A DNA stretch of 64,000 nucleotides, taken from contig CM035234.1 of assembly GCA_020226215.1 (NCBI GenBank), forward strand, positions 11,436,713-11,500,712, in the 5' to 3' direction. Each line of letters begins with the position of its first letter. The stretch's first letter is position 1. A program made the translations under genes and the position numbers. This document shows positions 1-11,400 of the stretch, in pieces. This DNA is from Sindora glabra (Eukaryota > Streptophyta > Magnoliopsida > Fabales > Fabaceae). The notes under the pieces are model-generated. The model saw nothing but the letters and a program-made list of their open reading frames with translations, was not told the DNA's origin and searched no databases.

Positions 1-1923
1 TCACCCCAGCAGTGTTGCCATCACTACCACCACTTGAACCCTCAGTATCCCCACTGTTCGTATCATCATAAAATTATACAGTCAGACACAGCCAATAAAA
101 ATAACCGACTCACATGGACAGATCTTACAGAATCTAGATTAAGGGAATTTCCTCTCCATCTCTCTCTCACCCAAAAGTCATTTTTTTTCCCTCCTTTTTA
201 AGGGCATATTCATCCAATTGTATTCACATAGAAGGAAGCAAGGGTCTGACTAACCTCTGTGAATTTGACAGCTTATTCTCAATTCCACGCTCAGTGCTCT
301 CAGCATTGCCATTTCCTATTGACATCGCAAGCCCATCAAAACCCTTCAATTTCTTAACAAATCCCTGGTCAGTGTTTCCAGATGATTTGGTAGGTGTATC
401 CATGCTTAGAGGAGTTCCAGCCTGCATTGTTACACCAAGTCAATCCCCAGATCAATTAATGCCTTTCAGAGGCACAGAAAATAGACATAAACCATCTTCA
501 TCTTTTCACTGACAAATTTATCAGATTTACTGACAGAAGTAGGAAGAAATCTGAGAAAATGAAAACTTACTGCAGGGGAAGTTGGAACTCTGTGACCATA
601 AGGATTTGGTCCCTGTATATTTTTTTAAAAAAAAGGAATTACATACATGCCAACACAAAAGGGTCCCTAGCAATAAAATGTATATACGCATGTGAGGGGA
701 ACTTTTATAATTGACTGCGGTACTTAGGACTTTGGAATTATCAATTAGTGACTAAAGTCTGATATATTAAGGAGTTCAGAGGAATGCAAGCCAAAAGTCC
801 AAATAACTCTAGCAATCTCAAGGTGTCTTACTTTTAAGCGGTACATATAACAAATTTAATTACACTTAAAGCAACCAACCAATTTTCCATAGCATAAACA
901 TAGATTCCAATATAGTAAATATATAAAATAAACATCAGAGAAATTGCAAGAATGTTAACTTACCATAGGAACAGGAGGCTGAGCATAAACGCCTCCAGGA
1001 GAGTAGATTGTTGCATATGGTGCTCCATAAGGTGGCATCATAGGCTGGTAGAAATACCAAATTGAAGATTATTCAAGCATACAGTCTATAAAATATACTC
1101 CAGAACCATTTACAAAAACCACAAATTGGAAATTATGACACAAAGGAAATAATGTATGAAGACGCTACCTGTGGTGGGCCCCATATATATGGGTGAGGAG
1201 CATGACCAGAAGCCACAGCTGAGTTGAAGTATGGTGGCATGGTGACTCTTGGGCCGTAATATGCCTAAACATGTAAGACACTTTAGATCACACTGGGCAG
1301 TTCTGAGTCAATTACTCCAGAGAATTTTCCAACCCTATCTCTTCAAAAGTCAAAACTACTAAAGGTGCTATGCTATTATCACAGTATCACCATATAAATA
1401 ATATCCAAAAGACAAACCAATCTGGGACCAATTTAAGTTACATGCTATAAATCATACTTCAATAATGAGCAAAGACAAAATTCTAGAGTGGTATTAATTA
1501 AGAAGTGAATAGTAATGACTGATTACAGCAAGCATAATACAGAATGAGCAAAGACTAACATAGGATTGTTACTGTCTCTAATGTTTTGAATATGGTTGAT
1601 ATCAGGAATGAATACACAATTGAACATAGGTAACAGAAACTACAAAAAACACACCTTAAAACAAAGGAAAGACAACTAAAAGGTAGCTAACCTGCATGGT
1701 TGCCCAATCAGGATATACATGAATATTGCTCTGGTTGGATTGAATGGCTTGATCCTGTCCATAGAACAAGTAAAATATTATTTAGGTAAAAGTCCTGAAG
1801 GTTTCTCGCACACAGACACAACATGGTTTCTCACACACAAACACAACATTCTCAGCTTACGGCTGTTGCTGGTGAAGAAGGTTTCTCAGTTTTAGTAGAT
1901 CTCCCATCCTCGCTGTTTCCCAT
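1..1923 (-). CDS. GBF2: G-box-binding bZIP transcription factor, 5' part (partial)
   Basis: Plant bZIP factor of the G-box-binding family, a nuclear protein that binds CACGTG as a dimer. Seven coding exons are readable on the minus strand: 1921-1923 start codon in 1861-1923, then 1692-1754, 1169-1264, 964-1044, 571-612, 255-421 and 1-53 (cut by the window edge). All visible junctions are GT-AG and the frame is continuous for about 188 residues. What is visible is the proline-rich N-terminal MFMR region: YPDWATMQAYYGPRV near residues 36-50, the PHPYIWGPPQPMMPPYGAPY stretch near 69-88, FVKKLKGFDGLAMSIGN near 136-152 and a Ser/Gly-rich GSSGGSDGN segment. The basic region and leucine zipper lie beyond the window. 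The start is chosen because it opens the family-typical MGNSEDG N terminus. GBF2 rather than GBF3 is inferred mainly from neighbouring genes. Confidence 0.93.
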
Positions 1924-3645
1924 GGGAAGCACCAATTGAAATACAACGATTGAATTTAGCAGGATCCTTGCTATACCCTGATAAATTATTCAGCTGCATA
2001 AAAACTAATCATGTCAGCTATTATCAGCAGAAGACACTCCAAGGGGAGCACAAAATTTGTAGAACAAGACTTAAACATCTCCATGCGAACACATGAACAA
2101 GATATTCCTCAAAACCAGCACAACATAATAGTCTTTAGAGTAAAAAACACTTGATTATCATTGCTCAGCACAGATCAAATGGGCAACACTTCTTGTATTT
2201 GAAAGTATTGCTTCAAAATGCATTGACATGAGACAAGATTCAATCCACTAAGAGCTACTTAGAAAACAAAACATATATTACAAAAAAGCTTCTGCTGTTT
2301 GTCCTTCCAAGCAGTTATAGAGACAGTGTCATGCAAAAGATTGCATTTTTCTATTGCACAAATCATTTTCGGATCTTTCACAGGCCCTTATACTAGAGAT
2401 TCAACAAAAATTCAGGTGGATAATCTGGCATCTGCCTCAGATAGACATAGCGGGTCTTGATGTAACTCTAAGTCATCAAGAGGCAGCTATCAACATACTT
2501 AAGTAACTAATTAACAATTCATCTTTTCCGGTACTTGTGGTTTTATTTGAAGAGGAAGATGTTATTAGTCTCCCATGCTACTTACAGACTGGAAATATGC
2601 TAGGCACCATAATATCGATTGGAAGCTACAGAATAATACAAAGGACCATAAACAAAATGAAGTCAGAAACAGAATCGACAGTCAAAGACAGAGGTAGAGG
2701 GTCAATCATGTCTTTTCGCTAACCCACATGCCGGAGTGAAGGCGACAGACTCAGTTGATAGAGCATAACCTAATCTGCCCCAACAGAACCACAGGGGGCT
2801 AAATGACAAAATTAACCTTCTACCGGACCAAACCAAATTCCTGAGCGTGGTAAGAAAACTATTGAAACTCTGAATTTGCAAGCAGAACCTCCTCAGATTT
2901 TGATTTACAAGTTTTAGTCCTTCGAATCCGATTCCTCAGATTTCTTCTCTCGTTTTCCTTCAGTTATTTGCTATTTTGAAATCTAAAACTACATAGTTAG
3001 CATAAGAGGAGCAAACACACATCCAATAACAAAGGAAGACACTTCCAGCTAATCAAATCAAAACACAGAAAACAACAAATTTAAAGCTAGCCTCTAATCT
3101 TCAGTTTTATTTATTATACATAGGAAAAACGAAGAAATGTAAGAAGAAGAAACAGAAAATTTATGGGATGCTTCAGTTTTCTGTGTTTCAGCAGAAAAAA
3201 GAAAATTAACTGAACCAGATTTTCTCTTCTTTACCAGTTGTCATCTCACTAAAACATTAAAATTAAAATTTCTCACAAACAGACACACCTAATGTAACAA
3301 AACTAACCATTCCCGCTCACCTTCATTAACTTGGACGCCAAACAGAACTCAAATCAATGAATAATTTAAAAATCAAATCTTTCGAGCTCAATTCAAAATT
3401 TAACCACATAAAAAATAAAAAAGCAACAAATTCGACATACCTAAGATATAACCAATTCTTCTCTTCAGCCAGAAAGACAAAGGATGTCTCAAAATTTATT
3501 CACCAAACGAAAAAGCAATCCAAGTAGCTTCAAATTCCGTGTTAAAAAAAAAGACACGAGCATCAATCAATTGACGTTATTAACTCAAACTCTGCATTTC
3601 ATTAATCTATCTATCTCTCTCTCTTCTTTCTCTCACTAAAAAAAA
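1924..3645 (-). other. GBF 5' UTR with a 1.46-kb leader intron
   Basis: On the minus strand, a good acceptor (TTATCAG before 1977) precedes the start-codon exon, giving a UTR segment at 1924-1977. A matching donor (CTTAG followed by GTATGT) ends a non-coding first exon at 3441, so the leader intron is 1978-3440. The first exon runs up to about 3645, next to a CT-rich tract (3606-3640) that suits a plant transcription start. This exon holds at least three upstream ATG codons, near 3602, 3597 and 3564 on the minus strand. They open short reading frames of about 5, 5 and 24 codons. The exact start site is inferred. An open frame at 2537-2722 on the other strand lies inside this intron and is not a gene. 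Confidence 0.7.
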
Positions 3646-3975
3646 TGGGAAGAAAAGAGCTTTTTTGGCATTCGCAGAAAGTAGAGGCAACAGAGAAGGA
3701 GGAGGTTGTGGAGGTGAAGAAGGAGAAGAAAGAGAGAGAGAGAGGAGCGCCAAGGCGATTTCCACGTCACCGTACACGTGTCGTGTACAGGATTAGGCGT
3801 ATACATACGGCGTATATACGGTGTGCGGTTGTTGTCGAGCTGGCCCATCCAAAATCGCGCTGGCCATGTATTTTATAGCGGCGGGAGCATGCTCGTACAC
3901 GTGGTAATCTTAGAATTGATCCACGTGTTAGGGATTGAGGAATCTAACCTAACCCGACCGTCATGTGGCTGACGT
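3646..3975 (-). promoter_or_regulatory. GBF promoter with three G-boxes
   Basis: Three perfect CACGTG hexamers lie at 3775-3780 (also reads ACGTGTC, ABRE-like), 3898-3903 and 3922-3927. A TGACGTGG-type C/G hybrid box lies at 3762-3770 on the minus strand. A GA/CT repeat at about 3728-3745 is close to the inferred transcription start. The block is clearly richer in GC than the surrounding DNA. G-boxes are the binding sites of the protein family this gene encodes. Confidence 0.7.
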
Positions 3976-3990
3976 AGTGTTTGGGATAAT

Positions 3991-4930
3991 TAAATTATTA
4001 ATTGATTAATTGATAATTGATTGATCAAATAAATAAGGAAAATTATTTCAAAATAATGTTACAGAAAGTTGGATTTATTTTACTATTAAATTGTTTTTTA
4101 AAATTTTAAATGAAATTAAAATATAAATATAAATAATTAAATAAATATAATTTAGCCATAAAATATTCAATCGAATATTGAACTTTGCACGATATTATCC
4201 ATTATTTTATTGTAATAAATCAATTAAACTGGATTCAATAGGTCCTTTGGAATCCACGGGTAGCCAATAATGTAACGACGTGAGTTAGTGTCGCGTGCCA
4301 TTGCCACGCCTGTTTGTGATATTTTGTTTCTTTTTTGCCTTTTTTTTTAATGGGAATATTAAGTGCGAGATGGCGAGATCTTTTTCTCTCATCTTCTTGC
4401 TTTGTCAGGCTTTGATCTTTAAAAAAAAAAACCCATCACCAGATAGTTCTTAGAAGACAAAGGATTATCCTCATTTAAAATTATGATTATGGTAACTTGT
4501 GGTTTATCCTCATTTAACTAAAATTAAATTTTCACCTACAATATATTTAACGTTTAATGATAATTGACTCGTCAACATCGTGTTTTTATGGAAAAAAATT
4601 TAGTATTATATTATTACTAAAATTTTAATACTGCCTTTATATAAATATTGTGAATTATATTATTTTTTTAACTCAACAATTTAATCTTATTTATTGATTG
4701 TTTTTAATAGAAAATTAACTATTTTTAAGAAATTCAAATTACTTAGTTGAAAAATAGACTTGATAATATTTTTATGATAATAACACTAATTCTTTGAAAA
4801 GTTCATATATATATATATATAAAAGAAATTATTAACTTCCATATTTATATGTGATAATTAGTAATGTCAACTTTTTTATTTAAATAAAAAATTATCCTAT
4901 TAATTTATTAATAATAAAATAATAAAAATA
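3991..4930. other. AT-rich intergenic, no gene seen
   Basis: Low-complexity AT-rich DNA with poly-A and poly-T runs and a short TA repeat near 4807-4820. No open frame or RNA gene is supported. Confidence 0.6.
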
Positions 4931-5905
4931 TAACTAGAGTTGATAATGAATTAAACTAATTTAAGAGCAACTTATAATTTGAATTGAATTTCAACTTAAA
5001 AAGTCAAGCACATGAAATAAAAAGTTAAGATTGATAAATGTTCAATTCATTTATATTACGAGTTGACTTGATATATAAGCATATAAAATAAAAAATATAT
5101 ATGTGTAAATATATATATTATAATATATGTTATATTTAAAAAATATTTAACAATATTATATTCTAAAACATAAAATAATATACTTTTTATTAACAATATA
5201 ATTAATATTTTAAAAGACTTTTAAATATTATTTTAAGTAAAAATTTGAAATAATTATATTAACAATGGTTGATAATTTTTTATTTGCAAGAATGAAAATT
5301 AAAGGACAAAATTTTAATGGCCAACTTATTAATTTTACATTTATAAGTAAAATAATTAAGCAAATAATTTTTAATTTAAATTTTATTCTATTAAATATAT
5401 TATTTTTGTCAGTTAAATAATAATTATATAATGCTCACTTTTCATTTTTAATTTTCAAACAAAGTTTATGATTTATAAATAAGATAAATTCAAAAAATTA
5501 TGAGTGTCAATAAAAGAATTAAAAAAATTTAATTAATTTATCTTGTAGAATATAATATTTTAAAATAAATTATTATTTATATTATATTAAATATGCTTAT
5601 AATATATTAGTAATATATAGTATACTAGTATTAAATTTAGTCATTTATAACTTTTTTTTATTTTATGCTATTACGTCGCTAAAAATAACGCTTTCATAAG
5701 TATTTTAAATCATTGAATTGTTAATAAAATATTTATTATTATAATTTATTTGAACTAATAAGCTCACTTGTGTGTTCAATTCAAATTGAACTTGAGTTAA
5801 AAATTTTGATTTAAATTGAGTTTGAGCAAAGCTATAAACAAGACAAATTTAAAACTAGTTGAGCTTAAGCTAATTTTACTTAACTCGATTTATTGCCAAT
5901 CTTAA
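4930..5905. repeat. Possible TIR-like element with TTGAGTT/AACTCAA-rich ends
   Basis: The left edge (about 4935-5090) and right edge (about 5745-5905) carry diverged, roughly inverted versions of the same text, with AATTGAATTTCAACTT-type motifs against AACTTGAGTT-type motifs. The interior is AT-rich and non-coding. The boundaries and class are uncertain. A similar text recurs as a tandem pair at 37.63-38.22 kb. Confidence 0.35.
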
Positions 5906-5934
5906 ATATTACAAACAATTTACCATAATCATTA

Positions 5935-6100
5935 ATTTTAGTGAATGTATTTATTGTGAATATAAGAGAAAATAAGTAAAGTTATCTTAAATATTTTAAA
6001 TTAATATGTCATTCAAATTACTTAAATACTTTTTATTATATTTATTATCTTTAAATTATTAGTATATTTTTCTATCTAATTAAAAGCAAAAATGAAAAAT
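5935..6100 (+). repeat. Dispersed MITE-like repeat, copy 1
   Basis: This shares an ordered series of blocks with 7240-7480 and 11165-11400: AATAAGTAAA, then TTAAATATTTTAAATT, then ATTATTTAAATACT, then a TTTTTCTATC-type block. Its outer ends are diverged, so it may be a fragment. Confidence 0.5.
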
Positions 6101-6439
6101 TGGATTAGACCATCCAGTTGAACCATTCATCTAATCAGTCTAGTTAATCTTTAAAACCAATCTTAATAAAACTAGTAAACTAGTGATAAATTGATTAAAT
6201 TGTATAAACCAATCATGATTTTTACGGTTCAACTAATTTTTTTAAAATTATTATTATTTATAAAAATAATATTATTTTTACTTAATATTATATATATATA
6301 TATATTTTCAAAGTTTAAAATTTTAAATAATAAAAAATTACCTTGTATTAAAGTAGTTGAAATGAGTTGAAGCCTAAGAGCTTCAAAAGACTTAGGCCTT
6401 AATTGTTAAAGCATTAAAAATTATGGGATGTAACCAATT

Positions 6440-6900
6440 TAGTTCGCGAAAGCCCACAGCCCGCATGACCTGGAGGGTCAGAAAAAGTTTTTTTTTTAAT
6501 TTCTAATTTTAAATTTTATATAAGCTTATATTTTCAATTCATACAAAATTATACTCTTATTTTTTATTTTTAATTATGTAGAATTATGCTATAAATAATT
6601 TATAAATAATATTTTTATTCTGTAGGTTTTATATGACTTATATTATATATATAATATTTTTTATAATTATATATAAATTTAAAATATATTAGGACTATTT
6701 TATGAATAAATTTATGGTACATTTTAATGATTTTAATTATTTATTATTTAAAAAAATAAAAATTTTATTTTAAAAAATTAAAAAAAAGCCTACAAACTTA
6801 ATCCAACTTTGTAATGACCGGGTTAAGACTTCCATATTAGAGGGTTACAAAAAAAATTGGATGGATCTAGTCCAACCCGTTTAACAGCCGACTTGACCCA
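6440..6900. repeat. Diverged transposon fragment (GC-richer ends)
   Basis: Two short GC-richer patches (6440-6485, with GCCCGCATGACC; 6815-6900, with GACCGGGTTAAG and CAACCCGTTTAACAGCC) bound an AT-rich centre. The arrangement looks like terminal regions of an old non-autonomous transposon. The class cannot be assigned. Confidence 0.3.
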
Positions 6901-7239
6901 TCCATTTCCTAACTTTAACTTGCATGTATAAATAAAAGGTATATAACAAAAAAATTAGATTCAATATTAATTTTTTTGTGATAATTTAAATTATAAACGT
7001 ATAAAAATTTTAAATTATTTGAAAATATTTTAAATATTTTCATATTTTATATATATATGAATTTAACTTTATGATAACTTAATATTTTTCACTATATATA
7101 TATTATAACTTTCAATTTACATTTTATATTATAATTCTAGTTCAACTTTAGTTCGACCCTAATTGAACCATTAAATTTTGAATTGCTCTTATTTCTAGTT
7201 CAATAATCAATCCAATTTTTAAAACATTGATTAAAAGAG

Positions 7240-7480
7240 TGGAAGTTGCTAACATTCACATATGAATGTATAGGCTAGTAAACTTTATATATAAAGATAA
7301 TAAGCAAAAGATAATAAGTAAAGATGACTTAAATATTTTAAATTATTTTTTATTAAAATTATTTAAATACTATTTATTATTTTTTTACCATTAAAATAAT
7401 TGCATGATTTTTCTATCAAAATAAAAAAAGTAAAATTTGTTAACCCCGCATATCAATATGAAACTTAGTAATCTTATACA
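7240..7480 (+). repeat. Dispersed MITE-like repeat, copy 2 (most complete)
   Basis: Bounded by two similar motifs, GTTGCTAACATTCACATATG at the left and TTTGTTAACCCCGCATAT...ACTTAGTAATC at the right. The AT-rich core is shared with 5935-6100 and 11165-11400. The same end motif (TTGCTAACCTTCACATTCTC, ending GTTAGCAATC) recurs at 12180-12220. Confidence 0.5.
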
Positions 7481-10400
7481 TAAATATTTTAAACCCAAGA
7501 CCTCTACCAAACTATCTCAATCCCAAACCATTAGCTTTGACTTATACAAAGAAAAATATATTAACTTTTCTTTATAGTTTGTTGAAGTGACCCTAATTTC
7601 CCTTCTAATTTTAAAACTTACTAAAACCTTCTTTAAACTTTAAAATTCATTACATTTAAATCTCATTTAAAATTCTCCATTAATTTAGTGTTGCACTTCC
7701 TATTACAATCGAAATTTGAGCATAAAGCAACCAAGATATTATATATTAGTTGACTTCTTTTTCTTTTAAAGATATTTTATCTTTACTCTAAAGCGATTTC
7801 CTCTCTTTTCCATCTAGTATACATATTCTGCAGCATATCTTTTCTATTTTTTCCTTTCATTTTTGTCCAATCACTTTCTCTCTTTTTGTTCGTTATTTTC
7901 TTTCTACTATAAATATTTCTCTTCCAATTTTTTCAATCATTTTCTCTTTTTCCCTTCATGGAAATCTAGCAATAATAATGGAAAATCAAATGCATGTTTA
8001 TCAGTATGCTACAATAGGAAGCGTATATTATTGCTAGATTTTTGTTAATGTGCAGAACATACTTGGAATGAATATCATGATTAGGTACATGTTATCTCTC
8101 CAACATGCAAGCTAAGAAAGCACACATATTACAAAAGAGAATTACCGAAGCAAATAAAAAATAAAACCAAGCAACAATTTCAAACTTTCAAAACATAACG
8201 GAGAGAGAGATAGAGAAAAGATAGGCTGTGAATGAACAATTATGGATGAGCCGATAGTATTATTCATTTCGCTTTATGAAATTGAGATTCATAACCTATT
8301 TTTTCGTTTATTACTTAGGTGAAAATTAGAGTGATAGTGTCGTTACGGAACAAAACAACATCCAATTAAGAGAAAAAATGAGAAAGTAGTTTATATTTAA
8401 CGCTAAATTGAAGGTATTTTAATCATTAATATTTTAATTATATTAAAAATTTATCTTTTAGAGAATTTTGGCATCCTAAGAGAATATTTTGGATAGAAAT
8501 CTGTTAAATGGGGGCATTGTGTAAATTTTAAAATTAGAGGAGATTCTCTCTCACTATATATATATATATATATATATTAAGACAAATCACTCTTCTATTA
8601 ATTATAATTTCATTTAATTTTAAATTAAATTCTTATAATTTTAAAATTTTAAGTTTGATTCTTATACTTTGTTTTATTCTTAAATGGATAATTTATGTCA
8701 TTTTGTGGTAGAATTTGTTAGTAATTAATACATGTAGACAATTTTTTATGTGATTTAATAATTATTGATGTTGAGCTTCAAGGGAATTTCTATGTACCTT
8801 AAAAAATGTCTAGACGCATAGTGAAATAATTTCATTTTTTGAGAGAAAAGTAAGTCAATTTTTTTTTACTTCATCAATCATTAATAAATCATTGTCAACC
8901 TAGATGAATTGCTGATAAAATCTAATAATAAATGACAGGAAGTATTCAATTGAAAATAAAAAGTGAGTGGAAATATCCAATTCAAAATATTTAAACTATA
9001 AGCATTTAATTAAAATTTAAGTGAAACTATAAGGATTAGGAAAGTAATTTAGCCTTTCTTTTTACAATAACAAAAGTGGCAAAGTACTTAATACGTGCAT
9101 GCGCAAAGGATTTATGTTTGACACAAATAATTGATAGATAATAACCTAATTGTTAATCATTAAACTAACTAATTATATTTAAAGTATTTGGTAAAAGGGA
9201 CTTATTAATAACAACATATATATGAAATAAATTAGTTTATATTTATTTTGAAATTAAATTATATTAATGCAATTGACATATTTAAAGTAAGAATATAATT
9301 ATTTTAATTTCAATTAATTATATTTATGATATCATATATTTACTTATTTATTTATTCATTCATTAAACTTTTTACTTAAGAAAATACACATTACCCCTTG
9401 AAGTTTAGTCAAATAACAAAAATAGTATAAAAATTTTAAAATCCTACGCTAAACACTCATAGACTTTGCCAAACAGTAAAATTATTAAGCTTATGGTTAA
9501 AATTAACAGCAAATAACACATTTTCTATCTTTTTTCCTCTTCCATTGTTCTCCACCATGTTTTTCTAATTAGATTTTATAATAAATACTAATAGTTTAGG
9601 AGCCATAATGGTAATTACTCCCTAACTACTTTCCACTATCTTATTCATAAGGGAATTCATACTATAAGATATATACTATACCTTAATATTTAGATTATTC
9701 TCTCTTATTATAAATTACTAACGTGAACATTGAAGTCTTCTTCAGGAGTCCCACTTTACTACCTTCTTTCTATTTTGCAAATACACTGAAAAAAGGAAAA
9801 ATCTTTCAATTTATATCTAATATAAATGAAGCTCAAAAAATTAATGCATATATTTTTAATTGAAGATAAAAAAGTAACTCAATTGAATCATAACACATCT
9901 AAGTTATAAATTTTTTTCCAAAGAAAACTTCATCTTAATTGTTTCAAAATGTGCCCACACAAATTTCATTTGATATAACAGATAAAAATACCAAGTCCAA
10001 AATAAAAACAATTACTATTTATGATTTATACGACTCATATATATGTATGAAAACGTTATAAGATTTATGACTATGATATAAGTTAAACAACAAATTAAAA
10101 AATAAATATATAATAATTAATTGGAAATAACCAAAGTTTGTAATCAAATTGATATAGTATAGTAACTTGAGTAGCATAAGTGAGGGCTTGTATTATCATG
10201 ATTTGAAGTAAATGGGACAAAGTCAACTATAAAGAATGGCTTGTTAAATTAATAATTAAAAATGTATAAATTAGTTGTTTATCTCTATTCTTATTGGATA
10301 TAAATTTTGGCAAGGAATACATGGTGGAGAGAAAAGGAAAAAAGAGAGAGATATAAGATGGGATCTTTTGTTGATAATTTTAACCATAAATTTAATAATT

Positions 10401-10524
10401 TCACTTTTTTTTTAAATTTCAAAGGGATTTAATATAACATTTTAAAGTTTGTATTCCAAATTTTCTCTTAGTTAAACCTCTTGGGAGATAAAATGTATTT
10501 TTTCCCATTATTTATTTTTGTTAA
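7481..10524. other. AT-rich intergenic, no gene seen
   Basis: No supported gene. There is a TA microsatellite at about 8555-8577. A slightly richer CT stretch at 7745-7960 has short open frames only and no recognisable protein. Confidence 0.55.
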
Positions 10525-11165
10525 ATTATGAGCTTAAGTCAAGTATATTATGATGCACAAGTGCCCTTTATTTTTAAAAATCTCCTTTAGTTTTGTGAAA
10601 AAGAAACAACTATTAAAAATGATATAATATTAGAAAAATAAGGGTAATGTTAAAAAAATTGTCAATTAATTAAAATGAAAGAGATAAATTTAAAAAAAAT
10701 GAGAATTATAAGTTATAAACTATAAGTTATTTTATAGAACTTATAAAATTGAAACACAAGAGTATTGATACACTTCTCTATTACAGTTGTCAAATAATAG
10801 TTAACAGAGATTACTAATCTTCTCTCTTTTATTAAAGTCAAATAATAGGCTTAAGCCAAGTATACAATAATGGATAGATACTCTTTTTTTTTTTTAAATC
10901 TCCTTGAGCTCTATGAAAGAGAAATAACTATTGAAAATGATATAATATTAAGAGGGGAAAAAGCGTAAAGTTTACATACTTAAGACAAAAATTGTCAATT
11001 AACTACAAGAGAAGAGATAAATTTGAAAATAAACGAGATATCATAAATTATAAACTATAAGTTATTCTATAAAATTTATCAAATTGAAGCACTGAGAGTG
11101 CTAACACACACATTTTTATTGCATTTAACAAACAATATTTAACAGAGATTGTTAATCTCTACATC
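10525..11165. repeat. Tandem duplication, about 320-bp unit x2
   Basis: Copy 1 (about 10525-10845) and copy 2 (about 10846-11165) share ordered blocks. These are CTTAAGTCAAGTATA against CTTAAGCCAAGTATA, the identical GATATAATATTA at 10621 and 10939, the TAAACTATAAGTTATT block, and TTAACAGAGATT at 10801 and 11139. The offset grows from 318 to about 338 because of small indels. Non-coding. Confidence 0.8.
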
Positions 11166-11400
11166 TTTATGTGAAAGTAGGATGCGAAGATTAGCATTCA
11201 ACAACTTACACTTTTTTAATAATAATGGGTATAAAAATCAAATTGTCACCACAAATATTAATAAGTACATTTACTATGAAGATAAAAGATAATAAGTGAA
11301 ATTGATTTAAATTTTATCCATTAAAATTATTTAAATACCATTAATTAGTGTATTACTTTTTAAAATTAATAGTGATTTTTCTAATCCAACTTAAACCTTA
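11165..11400 (+). repeat. Dispersed MITE-like repeat, copy 3
   Basis: Starts with a GTGAAAGTAGGATGCGAAGATTAGCA-type end, then carries the AATAAGTGAAATTGATTTAAAT core and the GATTTTTCTA block shared with 7240-7480. Confidence 0.45.

Noticed and set aside
2537..2722. 61-codon open frame on plus strand
   Set aside because: Falls within the GBF leader intron on the opposite strand, with no recognisable product.
3645..3878. 77-codon open frame on plus strand
   Set aside because: It lies in the GBF promoter/5' region, consists of Glu/Lys/Arg-rich low complexity from GA repeats, and overlaps regulatory motifs. No protein similarity is recognised.
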